Part shown: positions 39,768 to 49,079 of the stretch, one piece after another
Layout of the letters: each line of letters opens with the position of its first letter
Position numbering within the stretch: position 1 is the stretch's first letter
Assembly (NCBI GenBank): GCA_965214415.1
Contig: CBDCBQ010000003.1
Location: 248,001-312,000 of the forward strand
Direction of reading: 5' to 3'
Source: RH-AL1 sp965214415
Lineage (GTDB): Bacteria; Pseudomonadota; Alphaproteobacteria; Rhizobiales; Beijerinckiaceae
Length of the DNA: 64,000 bases
Program-made: the position numbers and the translations under genes
The notes under the pieces: model-generated
Databases searched by the model: none
Told to the model about the DNA's origin: nothing
Seen by the model: the letters and a program-made list of their open reading frames with translations, nothing else

Positions 39768-41134
39768 ACATGATGCCGCGAGCGCCTGGCGTGAGCGCCA
39801 TGCAGGACGAGCTGCGCGCCAAGGGCGTGCGCTACGTGATCGGCGCCTATGTCGACATTCACGGTGCGCAGAAGGCCAAGGTCGTGCCGCTCGGTCACCT
39901 TGCCCACATGGCGGAAGGATCCGAACTCTACACCGGCTACGCGCTCGACGGGCTCGGCCAGCTTCCCAACGACGACGAGTTCGCCTCGGTGCCGGATCTC
40001 GATCGTGTGATCCAGTTGCCGTGGGAGCCCAAACTGGCGTGGGCGCCGGCCGACTTGATGTTTCACGGCGAGCCATACCCGTTATCGACGCGTGTCGCTC
40101 TCAAGCGGCAGATCGAACAGGCGACGAAGCTAGGCTTCGGCTTCGACCTCGGCATCGAATGCGAGATCTTTCTCCTCAGGCAGGCCGCGGACGGCACGCT
40201 CGAGACGCCCGACCAAACTGACAAGCTCGTCAAGCCCTGCTACGATCTGCGCGGCTTTCTCGGCAACTTCAGCTGGCTCGACAAAATGGCGAGCGTCATC
40301 GACGGGCTCGGCTGGGACCTCTATTCGTTCGACCACGAGGACGCCTGCGGCCAATTCGAGTTCGACTTCACCTATGCCGACGCGCTGACGACCTGCGACC
40401 GCCTCACCTTCTTTCGTATGATGGCCAAGCATTACGCCGCCGAGGAGGGGCTCGTCGCGACGATGATGCCGAAGCCTTTCGCCGACCGCACCGGCAACGG
40501 CGCGCATTTCAACATGTCACTGAAGAGCCTGGAGAGCGGTGTCAACGCGTTCGCCTGCAATCCCGCCGACGATCCGCGCGGCCTTGGCCTAACCGAGACC
40601 GGCTATCATTTCATCGGCGGCGTTTTGCGCCACGGTCGCGCGCTCTGCGCCGCCTTCGCGCCGACTGTGAATTCCTACAAGCGGCTCGTCCGCCGCGGCG
40701 CGATGGCGACCTTCTCCTGGGCGCCGGTGTTCAATTCCTACGGCTCCAACAACCGCACCAACTCCGTGCGTGTCCCGATGGGCGGTGGGCGCTGCGAATC
40801 GCGCAACGCCGACGGCGCCGTGAACCCATACCTCGCCGCCGCGCTCGTGCTTGCGGCCGGGCTCGAGGGCGTGCGCGAAAGGATCGATCCGGGCGACCCG
40901 AACGAGGACAACCTCTATGAGCTCGAGGAGGCGGCGCGGGCCGCACGCGGCATCGCCTTCCTGCCGCAGACCTTGCTCGAGGCGGTGCAGGCTTTCGCCG
41001 CCGATCCGCTGGTCGAGGCGACGCTCGGCACCGCGCTGCGCGACGAGTTCGTCCGCTACAAAACCGCCGAGTGGGACGAGTACCACCAAACGATCTCCAA
41101 ATGGGAGATCGCGCGCTACAGCCACATGTTCTAA
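39764..41134 (+). CDS. GlnT/GmaS-like glutamine-synthetase-family ligase
   Basis: A 456-residue glutamine synthetase homologue of the GlnT (rhizobial GSIII) and gamma-glutamylmethylamide synthetase kind: Y-V-D-I-H-G-A-Q-K-A-K-V-V-P, G-I-E-C-E-I-F-L-L, N-G-A-H-F-N-M-S and P-T-V-N-S-Y-K-R-L. Such enzymes join an amine to the gamma-carboxyl of glutamate with ATP. It could capture the ammonia set free by the pathway, or glutamylate an amine or guanidine substrate. The ATG overlaps the creatininase stop. The gap after it (82 bases) is the only real one inside the operon. Confidence 0.88.
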   Translation: MNMMPRAPGVSAMQDELRAKGVRYVIGAYVDIHGAQKAKVVPLGHLAHMAEGSELYTGYALDGLGQLPNDDEFASVPDLDRVIQLPWEPKLAWAPADLMFHGEPYPLSTRVALKRQIEQATKLGFGFDLGIECEIFLLRQAADGTLETPDQTDKLVKPCYDLRGFLGNFSWLDKMASVIDGLGWDLYSFDHEDACGQFEFDFTYADALTTCDRLTFFRMMAKHYAAEEGLVATMMPKPFADRTGNGAHFNMSLKSLESGVNAFACNPADDPRGLGLTETGYHFIGGVLRHGRALCAAFAPTVNSYKRLVRRGAMATFSWAPVFNSYGSNNRTNSVRVPMGGGRCESRNADGAVNPYLAAALVLAAGLEGVRERIDPGDPNEDNLYELEEAARAARGIAFLPQTLLEAVQAFAADPLVEATLGTALRDEFVRYKTAEWDEYHQTISKWEIARYSHMF

Positions 41135-41216
41135 GGCCCGCGCGCAGCCGGGACGATGGGACGACTGATCGCGGAGACCGGGAGGCACCGGCGGAACTTC
41201 CGAAGGACTTAAAACG

Positions 41217-42020
41217 ATGAGCGAGCCGACGATCGCCGATCTGAGACGGCGATACGATGAGCTGAAGGCAAACGGTGAGGCGCCGAAGACCCTGCCGGGG
41301 CCGAGCCCGCGCCCGGCACCTGCGCGTCACGTCTTCGCGCGCGAGACGATCCCGGCCGGCTGGTATGCGACGATGACGGTGTGGGCTGGCGAGACGATCC
41401 GCATCGCGACCGGCGCGGAGCCGTCCGCCGTGGCGCTTCTCGCCTGGCGCCGCGATGATCCGTCCGAGCGTCTCAACACGGCGGACACGGTGAAGGTGCA
41501 GTGGACGAGCGCGCTGGAAAAGGGGCGCGTCGTCTTCTCCGACATGGGCCGGGTCATGCTGTCGATCGTCGAGGATTCATGCGGCTGCCACGATGCGCTC
41601 CTCGGCGGCTCGACGGCGGCCTCGAACGCGAAATGCTACGGAGATCGCCTGCGCAACACGCGCGACAACTTTTTGCTCGCCGCCATGAAGCTCGGGCTCG
41701 ACGCGCGCGACATCCCGCCGTGTCTCACGCTCTTCGCGCCGGTGCGCGTTGATGCGCTAGGCCGCTTTGTGTGGCATGAAGACCGACGGCACGGCGGCGA
41801 CTACGTCGAGCTACGCGCCGAGATGGACCTGCTGCTCGCGCTCTCGAACTGCCCACATCCGCTCGATCCCACGCCACGCTACGCCGCGGCGTCGGTCGAG
41901 GTGTTGCGGATCGAGAGCCCGGAGCCCAGCCTTGACGACCTTTGCCGGACGGCAACGGACGAGGCACGGCGCGGCATCGACAATCTCGCGGCGATCGCGG
42001 TCCGAGGGGGCCGAGCATGA
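41217..42020 (+). CDS. DUF1989 protein, urea-carboxylase-associated type 2 (carboxyguanidine deiminase subunit)
   Basis: A 267-residue DUF1989 protein. The core is W-A-G-E-T-I-R-I, then S-C-G-C-H-D-A-L-L-G-G-S, N-A-K-C-Y-G-D and L-S-N-C-P-H-P-L-D. A paired DUF1989 gene follows. In recent work such pairs beside 'urea carboxylases' were shown to be carboxyguanidine deiminase (CgdAB), which turns carboxyguanidine into allophanate and ammonia. Cys and His residues in C-G-C-H-D and the C of N-C-P are likely metal or catalytic residues. The stop overlaps the next start (ATGA). Confidence 0.85.
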   Translation: MSEPTIADLRRRYDELKANGEAPKTLPGPSPRPAPARHVFARETIPAGWYATMTVWAGETIRIATGAEPSAVALLAWRRDDPSERLNTADTVKVQWTSALEKGRVVFSDMGRVMLSIVEDSCGCHDALLGGSTAASNAKCYGDRLRNTRDNFLLAAMKLGLDARDIPPCLTLFAPVRVDALGRFVWHEDRRHGGDYVELRAEMDLLLALSNCPHPLDPTPRYAAASVEVLRIESPEPSLDDLCRTATDEARRGIDNLAAIAVRGGRA

Positions 42021-42619
42021 CGACCATCCTCGACGAAATCGTGCCGGCGCGAGCTCCGTGGTCGGGCCTCGTGCGGAAGGGCCAAACCCTTCGCATCGAG
42101 GATACGCACGGCTGCCAGGCCGTCGACACGCTGTTCTACGTCGCGGCGGACATGGGCGAGCGCTACTCCGCGCAGGATACGTTGCGCGAGCAGGGCTCGG
42201 CCTACATCACGACCGGCACGAAGATCATGTCGAATCGCGGCAACGTCATGCTGACCGTCGTAGCCGACAGCTGCGGACTGCACGACTCCTGCGCCGGCGC
42301 CTGCTCGTGCGAGTCGAACTCCGTACGCTTCGGCCATGAGACGCGTTACCAGCATGCCTGCCGCGAAAACTTCGTGCTGATCATGGCCCGCCACGGCCTT
42401 TCGAAACGCGATATCGTGCCCAACATCAATTTTTTCATGAACGTGCCGATCGAGCCCTCCGGCGCGATCAATGTCGTCGACGGCGTCTCGAAGCCGGGCG
42501 ACCACGTCGAGCTCGTCGCGGAGATGGACGTGATCTGTGCGATCTCGAACTGTCCGCAGGTCAACAATCCCTGCAACGGCTTCGACCCGACGCCGATCCG
42601 CGTCATGATTTCCGGCTAG
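42017..42619 (+). CDS. DUF1989 protein, urea-carboxylase-associated type 1 (carboxyguanidine deiminase subunit)
   Basis: A 200-residue DUF1989 protein: V-R-K-G-Q-T-L-R-I-E-D-T-H-G-C-Q-A-V-D-T, then S-C-G-L-H-D-S-C-A-G-A-C-S-C-E-S-N and I-S-N-C-P-Q-V-N-N-P-C. It is rich in cysteine and is the smaller partner of the previous gene; together they should form the heteromeric CgdAB enzyme. It ends three bases before the carboxylase start. Confidence 0.87.
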   Translation: MTTILDEIVPARAPWSGLVRKGQTLRIEDTHGCQAVDTLFYVAADMGERYSAQDTLREQGSAYITTGTKIMSNRGNVMLTVVADSCGLHDSCAGACSCESNSVRFGHETRYQHACRENFVLIMARHGLSKRDIVPNINFFMNVPIEPSGAINVVDGVSKPGDHVELVAEMDVICAISNCPQVNNPCNGFDPTPIRVMISG

Positions 42620-42622
42620 GGC

Positions 42623-45600
42623 ATGTTCGGCAAGATCCTCATCGCCAACCGTGGCGAGATCGCCGCGCGCGTGATGGGTACCTGCCGGCGAATGGGCATC
42701 GCCACCGTCGCCGTCTATTCCGACGCCGATCGCTTCACGCGGCCGGTGCTCGATGCCGACGAGGCGGTTCGGCTCGGCCCGGCGTCGCCGGCACGGAGCT
42801 ATCTCAATATCGATGCTGTCATCGCCGCGTGCAGGGCGACGGGCGCGGAGGCGGTGCATCCCGGCTACGGCTTTTTATCTGAAAACGCGGGCTTCGCCGA
42901 GCGGCTCGCGGCGGAGGGCATCGTCTTCATCGGCCCCACGCCCGCGCACCTGCGCGAATTCGGACTCAAACATACGGCGCGGGCACTGGCGGCGGCGAGC
43001 CAAGTGCCACTGCTCGCTGGCTCGGAACTGCTCGACAGCGTCGACGATGCGCTGGCCGCGGCGGAACGCTTTGGCTGGCCAGTCATGCTGAAATCGACGG
43101 CGGGTGGCGGCGGTATCGGCATGGTGATGTGCTCCGATGCCACGACGTTGCGCGAAACCTACGACGCGGTTCAGCGTACGGCGACAGCGAGCTTCGGCGA
43201 TGCGCGCGTCTACCTCGAGCGCTTCGTTGCCGACGCGCGTCATATCGAGGTGCAGGTGTTCGGCGATGGGCGCGGACGAGTGCTGGCGCTCGGCGAGCGT
43301 GATTGTTCGCTGCAACGGCGCAATCAAAAAGTTTTGGAGGAAACGCCGGCACCCAACCTCTCCGACGAGATGCGAGCAAGGCTTCACGCGGCCGCCGTCC
43401 GCCTTTGCGAGAGCGTCGCTTACCAGTCGGCCGGCACCGTCGAGTTTATCTACGATCCCGTGCGGAAGGATTTCGCGTTTCTCGAGGTCAACACGCGGCT
43501 GCAGGTCGAGCATCCGGTGACGGAGGCCGTGTTCGGCATCGATCTCGTCGAATGGATGATCCGCCAGGCCGCCGGCGAGGATCCGATCGGCGCCGCGCTC
43601 GCTCGCGGACCGCTCGTGCCCGGCGGCGTGGCGATCGAGGCGAGGCTTTACGCCGAAATACCGCATGCCGCCTTTCAGCCGAGCGCCGGTCTGTTGACGG
43701 ATGTCGCATGGCCGGCGGGCGCCCGCGTCGACACCTGGATCGAGCGTGGCACGGAGGTGAGCGCAAGCTACGACCCGATGCTGGCGAAGATCATCGTCAC
43801 CAGCGCGCATCGTGCAGCGGCCGTCGCGGCGTTACGCGATGCGCTGGCGGCAACGCGCGTGTCCGGCATCGAGACCAACCTCGCGTACCTGCGCGCGATC
43901 GCCGGCTCGGCGATGTTCGAGCGCGCCGACGCGACGACGTCCGCTTTGGGCGCGTTCGCGTATGCGCCGCGAAGCATCGAGGTGATCGCGGCTGGCGCGC
44001 AGTCGAGCCTGCAGGAGCTGCCGGGACGCCTTGGCCTGTGGCACGTCGGCGTGCCGCCGTCCGGGCCGATGGACCCGTGGTCCTTCGGCCGCGCCAATGC
44101 TTTGGTCTCCAACACACCGGACACCGTCGCGCTCGAGATGACAGTCACTGGGGCGACCCTGCGTTTTCACGCTGCGACCGAGGTGGCGATCGCCGGCGCG
44201 CGCATGCCAGCCACACTAGACGGCGCGCTCGTCGCGCACGACGCGGCATTTCACATCGCGGCGGGCCAGATGCTCGTCATCGGCACGATCGATGGGCCGG
44301 GCCAGCGCGCCTACCTCGCCGTGCGCGGCGGCTTCGATGCGGCCGCCGTGCTGGGCTCGCGGGCGACATTCGCGCTGGGTGGGTTCGGCGGCCACGCCAC
44401 CGGTACGCTGAAGGTTGGGGACGTGCTCCGCCTAGCCGACGGTCCTGCGCAGGTCACGCTCACCAACGAGGCCGCGCCGCTCGTCGACGCTTGGACGCTC
44501 GCCGTCATCTACGGCCCGCACGGCGCGCCGGACTTCTTCCAGCCCGACGACATCGCCGATCTGTTTTCCGCGACCTACGAGGTGCACTTCAACTCGGCCC
44601 GCACGGGCGTCCGGCTGATCGGTCCAACACCGCGCTGGGCCCGCCCCGACGGCGGCGAGGCCGGCCTGCATCCCTCGAACCTGCACGACAACGCCTACGC
44701 GATCGGCGCGATCGACTTCACCGGCGACATGCCCATCCTGCTTGGGCCGGACGGGCCGAGCCTCGGTGGCTTCGTTTGCCCGGCCGTGGTCGCGCGCGAG
44801 GACCTGTGGAAGCTCGGGCAGCTGAAGCCGGGCGACACCGTCCGTTTCGTGCCCGCCGCGCGGCCGGAGGACGAGGCGCTTTCCGCGAGACAAACACCTC
44901 ATGTTGGGAGGATCACAAACGATCACGGCAGGCCCATCCTCGCGGTCGGCGAGCCTGGCCCAACGCAGGCCGTCTATCGCCGCCAGGGCGACGACAACAT
45001 TCTCGTCGAGTACGGCCCGATGGCGCTCGACATCGCCGTGCGCCTGCGCGTGCATCTGCTTGCCTCGGCCGTGGCGCACGCCAAGCTCGACGGGCTGATC
45101 GATCTCACGCCCGGCATCCGCTCGCTGCAGGTTCATTACGACGGCTCTCGCGTGACACGAGGCGCCGTGCTCGGCCTGCTTCGCGAAATCGAGCACGGGC
45201 TGCCGTCCGCCGACGCCGTCACGGTGCCGAGCCGCACCGTTCATCTTCCGTTGTCCTGGAACGACCCGCACGCTGAGTTGGCGATGCGGCGCTACCAGGA
45301 GACGGTGCGTCCCGATGCGCCGTGGTGCCCGTCCAACATCGAGTTCATCCGGCGCATCAACGGGCTCGACAGCGAGGCCGACGTGCGCCGCATCGTATTC
45401 GATGCGAGCTATCTCGTCCTGGGGCTCGGCGACGTCTACCTCGGCGCACCGGTGGCGACCCCGACCGATCCGAGACACCGTTTGGTTACCACCAAATACA
45501 ACCCGGCGCGGACCTGGACGCCGGAGAACGCGGTGGGCATCGGCGGCGCCTACATGTGCATCTACGGCATGGAAGGCCCCGGCGGCTACCAGCTGTTCGG

Positions 45601-46174
45601 CCGCACGATCCAGGTCTGGAACAGCTGGCGCAAGGTCGGGCCTTTCGCCGAGCATCCATGGCTCCTGCGCTTCTTCGATCAGATCCGCTTCTTCCCCGTG
45701 GATGGCAAGGAGTTGGCCGAGGCGCGCGCCGCCTTCCCGCATGGGGCCTATCCGATCCGCATCGAGGACGGACGGTTTTCCTATGCCGATCATACGGCGG
45801 CCCTCGCCCCTCATGCCGGTGCCATCGCGGCGGCCCGCGCGCGGCAGCAAGCCGCGTTCGCGGCCGAGCGTGATCGTTGGAAGGCGGACGGCCTCGAGGT
45901 CTTCCATGCCGATGAGGCGCCGCCTGCCGCCGAGCCCGGCGCCGTGCCGGCCGGCACGGTCGGCATCGTGACGCATGTGCCCGGCAACGTGTGGAAGCTG
46001 CTGATCGAGAGGGGCCAGCGCGTCACCGCCGGCGAGACCGTGGCGATCCTGGAATCGATGAAGATGGAGATCGCGATCCCCGCGCCTGTGGCGGGCACGA
46101 TCGTGGACTTGCGCACCGGCGAAGGACGCACGCTGCGCGGCGGCGACCTCGTCGCGATCCTGGAAGAGGGCTGA
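42623..46174 (+). CDS. Biotin-dependent urea/guanidine carboxylase
   Basis: A 1183-residue enzyme. Order: biotin carboxylase (1-450, ATP loop S-T-A-G-G-G-G-I-G-M), KipA/AHS2-like domain (from about 457, V-G-V-P-P-S-G-P-M-D-P-W), KipI/AHS1-like domain (from about 780) and biotin carrier domain (from about 1110, biotinyl lysine near 1147 in E-S-M-K-M-E). The carboxyltransferase region has G-M-E-G-P-G-G-Y-Q-L. It carboxylates urea to allophanate or guanidine to carboxyguanidine with ATP and bicarbonate. The two DUF1989 partners favour guanidine, as they are needed only in that route. In yeast-type urea amidolyase the hydrolase is fused; here it is separate. Confidence 0.93.
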   Translation: MFGKILIANRGEIAARVMGTCRRMGIATVAVYSDADRFTRPVLDADEAVRLGPASPARSYLNIDAVIAACRATGAEAVHPGYGFLSENAGFAERLAAEGIVFIGPTPAHLREFGLKHTARALAAASQVPLLAGSELLDSVDDALAAAERFGWPVMLKSTAGGGGIGMVMCSDATTLRETYDAVQRTATASFGDARVYLERFVADARHIEVQVFGDGRGRVLALGERDCSLQRRNQKVLEETPAPNLSDEMRARLHAAAVRLCESVAYQSAGTVEFIYDPVRKDFAFLEVNTRLQVEHPVTEAVFGIDLVEWMIRQAAGEDPIGAALARGPLVPGGVAIEARLYAEIPHAAFQPSAGLLTDVAWPAGARVDTWIERGTEVSASYDPMLAKIIVTSAHRAAAVAALRDALAATRVSGIETNLAYLRAIAGSAMFERADATTSALGAFAYAPRSIEVIAAGAQSSLQELPGRLGLWHVGVPPSGPMDPWSFGRANALVSNTPDTVALEMTVTGATLRFHAATEVAIAGARMPATLDGALVAHDAAFHIAAGQMLVIGTIDGPGQRAYLAVRGGFDAAAVLGSRATFALGGFGGHATGTLKVGDVLRLADGPAQVTLTNEAAPLVDAWTLAVIYGPHGAPDFFQPDDIADLFSATYEVHFNSARTGVRLIGPTPRWARPDGGEAGLHPSNLHDNAYAIGAIDFTGDMPILLGPDGPSLGGFVCPAVVAREDLWKLGQLKPGDTVRFVPAARPEDEALSARQTPHVGRITNDHGRPILAVGEPGPTQAVYRRQGDDNILVEYGPMALDIAVRLRVHLLASAVAHAKLDGLIDLTPGIRSLQVHYDGSRVTRGAVLGLLREIEHGLPSADAVTVPSRTVHLPLSWNDPHAELAMRRYQETVRPDAPWCPSNIEFIRRINGLDSEADVRRIVFDASYLVLGLGDVYLGAPVATPTDPRHRLVTTKYNPARTWTPENAVGIGGAYMCIYGMEGPGGYQLFGRTIQVWNSWRKVGPFAEHPWLLRFFDQIRFFPVDGKELAEARAAFPHGAYPIRIEDGRFSYADHTAALAPHAGAIAAARARQQAAFAAERDRWKADGLEVFHADEAPPAAEPGAVPAGTVGIVTHVPGNVWKLLIERGQRVTAGETVAILESMKMEIAIPAPVAGTIVDLRTGEGRTLRGGDLVAILEEG

Positions 46175-46177
46175 TCG

Positions 46178-47956
46178 ATGTTGCCTGACATGCTGGACCT
46201 CGCGGGCCTTCGCGACTTCTTCGAGCAAGGATTGTCACCGCTCGACCTCGCCGACGCGATCGCGGCCCGCATGGCCGCCTCGAACGATCCTTCGATCTTC
46301 ATCACCGCGGTCGATCGCGACGGTCTGCGGGCGCAGGCGGAAGAGCTGCTCCGCCGCGCGCCGACGCCGAACAGCCTCCCGCTGTGGGGCGTTCCCTTCG
46401 CGGTGAAGGACAACATCGACGTCGCCGGCCTGCCGACGACCGCCGCATGCCCCGCCTTCGCGTACACGCCCGGGAACGACGCGTTCGCGGTCGCACGTCT
46501 CCGTCGAGCGGGCGCGATCGTCGTCGGCAAAACCAACCTCGACCAGTTCGCGACGGGCCTCAACGGGACGCGCTCGCCCTACGGCGCGCCGCGCTGCGTG
46601 TTCGATGCCGCCTACATCTCCGGCGGGTCGAGTTCCGGCTCCGCGGTCGCCGTCGCCGCCGGCCTCGCCGCCTTCGCGCTCGGCACGGACACGGCGGGCT
46701 CCGGTCGCGTTCCGGCGGCTTTGAACAACATCGTCGGCATCAAGCCGACGCCGGGGCGCGTCAGCTCGACGGGGATGGTGCCGGCCTGCCGGAGCCTCGA
46801 TACGATCTCGATCTTCGCCGGCTGCGTCGCCGACGCGGTGGCGATCCGCCAAATCGCCGAGGGCGTCGACGCGGCGGACGTCTTCTCGCATGTCGGCGCG
46901 CCGGTCCCCCTGTCGGCGCGGCCGCGGATCGGCGTGCTGCGCGCGGAGGATCGCGAGTTCTACGGCGACGGCGACGCGGCACGCCTCTACGACGCCGCCA
47001 TGGCTCGGCTTGCCGCGCTCGGCGCGACACCAATAGCGTTCGACTTCGCGCCGTTTCGCGAGGCCGCCGTGCTGCTCTACAACGGCCCATGGGTCGCCGA
47101 GCGACTCGCCGCGCTGGAGGAGTTCTACGGGACCCATGCCGGCGACTTCGACCCCTCGGTTCGCGCGATCATCGAGGGCGCGGCGCGCTTCAGCGCGGTC
47201 GATGCTTTTCGCGGGCGCTATGCGCTGGAAACGTTGCGCCGTCGTACGGATGCGACCTGGGCCGCCTGCGACGCGCTGCTGCTGCCGACCGCGCCGACGA
47301 CCTACACGGTCGATGCGATGCTGGCCGACCCGATCCGTCTCAACAGCAACCTTGGTCATTATACCAACTTCGCCAACCTGCTCGGGCTCGCCGCGATCGC
47401 GGTGCCGGCCGGCTTCACGCCGGCTGGCCTTCCGTTTGGGATCACCCTCGTAGGTCCCGGCTCCAGCGACGATGCTCTGGCGCCGCTGGCCGACGCGCTG
47501 CATCGGAGCGCCGCTTGCGGCATGGGCCGCGCCCGCGTCACGCCGAGCGCGGAGCTGCCAGTCGAGCCGCCGGCGGGGCGCATCGAGCTGGCCGTGGTCG
47601 GCGCGCATCTCTCCGGGCTGCCGCTCAACCCGGAGGTCCTCGCGCTCGGCGGGATCTTTGTGCGCGAGGTCACGACGACCGGCGATTACCGCCTCTTCGC
47701 GTTGCCCGGCACCACGCCTGCCAAACCCGGGCTCGTGCGCGACCCCGGCTTCGCCGGGCCCGGGGTTCCCACCGAGGTCTGGTCGCTCGCGCCCGACGCG
47801 TTCGGCCGCTTCGTCGCCGCCATCCCGCAGCCCCTCGGCATCGGCCGCATCACGATGAGCGACGGCTCGTCGCCGAGCGGCTTTCTATGCGAGCGGTGGG
47901 CGGTGGAGGGAGCATCGGAGATCGTCGGCGGTTGGCGAACGTTCGTCGAGGCGTAG
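46178..47956 (+). CDS. atzF: Allophanate hydrolase AtzF
   Basis: A 592-residue protein. Residues 1-440 form an amidase-signature domain with K77 (F-A-V-K-D-N-I-D), the Ser-rich loop I-S-G-G-S-S-S-G-S-A and the nucleophile S175 (T-D-T-A-G-S-G-R). The C-terminal domain (about 465-592: I-E-L-A-V-V-G-A-H-L-S-G-L-P-L-N) is the allophanate-hydrolase C domain, which decarboxylates the first product. Overall it gives two ammonia and two CO2 per allophanate. It is the last gene of the operon, three bases after the carboxylase. Confidence 0.94.
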   Translation: MLPDMLDLAGLRDFFEQGLSPLDLADAIAARMAASNDPSIFITAVDRDGLRAQAEELLRRAPTPNSLPLWGVPFAVKDNIDVAGLPTTAACPAFAYTPGNDAFAVARLRRAGAIVVGKTNLDQFATGLNGTRSPYGAPRCVFDAAYISGGSSSGSAVAVAAGLAAFALGTDTAGSGRVPAALNNIVGIKPTPGRVSSTGMVPACRSLDTISIFAGCVADAVAIRQIAEGVDAADVFSHVGAPVPLSARPRIGVLRAEDREFYGDGDAARLYDAAMARLAALGATPIAFDFAPFREAAVLLYNGPWVAERLAALEEFYGTHAGDFDPSVRAIIEGAARFSAVDAFRGRYALETLRRRTDATWAACDALLLPTAPTTYTVDAMLADPIRLNSNLGHYTNFANLLGLAAIAVPAGFTPAGLPFGITLVGPGSSDDALAPLADALHRSAACGMGRARVTPSAELPVEPPAGRIELAVVGAHLSGLPLNPEVLALGGIFVREVTTTGDYRLFALPGTTPAKPGLVRDPGFAGPGVPTEVWSLAPDAFGRFVAAIPQPLGIGRITMSDGSSPSGFLCERWAVEGASEIVGGWRTFVEA

Positions 47957-48050
47957 TGCCCGCGGGCGCACCATCGTTTGCTGCCCGGCGAGACACAAGC
48001 TGGTGCGATGAGCTCGCCGACAGCGTCGGCGCGTCTAGAGCCCGTCTTCG

Positions 48051-48464
48051 ATGCAGGCGGACCCCACGGCTGAGATGAAGTGGCGCAAACTCAATCTCAA
48101 CCTCCAGGTCGTTTTCGATGCGGTCATGGCCGACCGCAACGTGACGCGGGCCGCGGCCAGGCTTGGGATGACGCAGCCATCGATCAGCCACGCGCTGGCA
48201 AGGCCGCGGACTGCGCTTGGTGACGAATCATTCGTGCGGACCCTGGACGGCATGTCTCCCACGCCCTTCTCGGTCAACGTCGCCCTTCCTGTTCGACGCG
48301 CCCTTTTGGGTATCGAGGCGGCGATCGAGGGAGGGCACGCCTTCGATCCCAAGACGGCCAGCCGCTCTTTCGTCGCGGCGGTCAACAATCAGACGGCGGT
48401 CGCCTTGGTGCCCCTTCTCGTCGAAGCGACGACGGAAGCGCCGCAGGCCGCTTCCGCGCCCTAA
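48051..48464 (+). pseudogene. LysR-family regulator, truncated
   Basis: 137 residues: a good LysR helix-turn-helix (L-N-L-Q-V-V-F-D-A-V-M-A-D-R-N-V-T-R-A-A, then M-T-Q-P-S-I-S-H-A-L-A), then the first strands of the effector domain (F-D-P-K-T-A-S-R-S-F-V-A-A-V-N-N) and a tail T-E-A-P-Q-A-A-S-A-P before the stop. NodD/NahR-like members have about 300 residues. Most of the ligand domain is lost. The R-P-R-T-A for R-L-R in the recognition helix also hints at decay. Confidence 0.7.
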
Positions 48465-48529
48465 CCAACCTCTCCGCGCGCGAGCTATTTTGGGTGAAAC
48501 CGCCGGGTGGTGTCGCGGAAATGTCGTTT

Positions 48530-48782
48530 ATGCCGGTGGGCACTTTGGTCGTCGCCAATCGAGCTTGCCCTTCTACCCTCGCGAGAGCCTCGCCACATTT
48601 CGATGGCGATGCCAGTCAGCAGGTAGCTGCCCTGCATTGCCACAAGGCCCAAGCCGACATGCCAAATCGCGCCTGACCAATGCGATCAGAGCCGCAACAG
48701 CCAGTGTGAGCGATATGAAAAAGACGGACTGCCATTTGAGATACGGTGAAGCAACGGCTCCGATCAACACCAAGAGACACAT
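48530..48782 (-). pseudogene. Membrane-protein remnant (MFS-like), frameshifted
   Basis: One frame gives L-L-V-L-I-G-A-V-A-S-P-Y-L-K-W-Q-S-V-F-F-I-S-L-T-L, which looks like a transporter helix pair. A second frame continues with W-H-V-G-L-G-L-V-A-M-Q-G-S-Y-L-L-T-G-I-A-I. Neither is long enough to be a gene. It fills part of the gap from 48465 to 49004, in which nothing else was found except a CGACAAA/TTTGTCG hairpin at 48981-48996. Confidence 0.35.
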
Positions 48783-49004
48783 GAAATCGCAGGATCACGG
48801 GAAAAGAGCCTGAGCTTGGCCGAGATGAAGTAGTGCTATCAAACGCATGTGCCAAATGCAACTTGGACTATTGAATAAAGTCGGGTTAGCAGGTGCTGTC
48901 GCAGGACGCGCTACCAAGCCGCAGGATGATCATCGCACGCGAAAAAAAAAAGGCGGAGCGACGCTGGACGCGCTCTGATCCGACAAAACTTTGTCGCGAA
49001 GTTT

Positions 49005-49079
49005 TGGAGCGGGCGAAGGGATTCGAACCCTCGACCCCAACCTTGGCAAGGTTGTGCTCTACCACTGAGCTACACCCGC
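49005..49079 (-). tRNA. tRNA-Gly (anticodon GCC)
   Basis: On the minus strand: acceptor stem GCGGGTG pairing CGCCCGC, D-arm TAGCTCAGTGGTAGAGC, anticodon stem CAACC/GGTTG with loop TTGCCAA (anticodon GCC), T-arm GAGGGTTCGAATCCCTT, discriminator T and encoded CCA. All arms close. Confidence 0.96.

Noticed and set aside
41135..41216. Guanidine riboswitch upstream of the deiminase genes
   Set aside because: Only a partial resemblance to guanidine-I and isolated ACGA words as in guanidine-II, without the paired stems. Not strong enough to annotate; kept as a low-interest finding.
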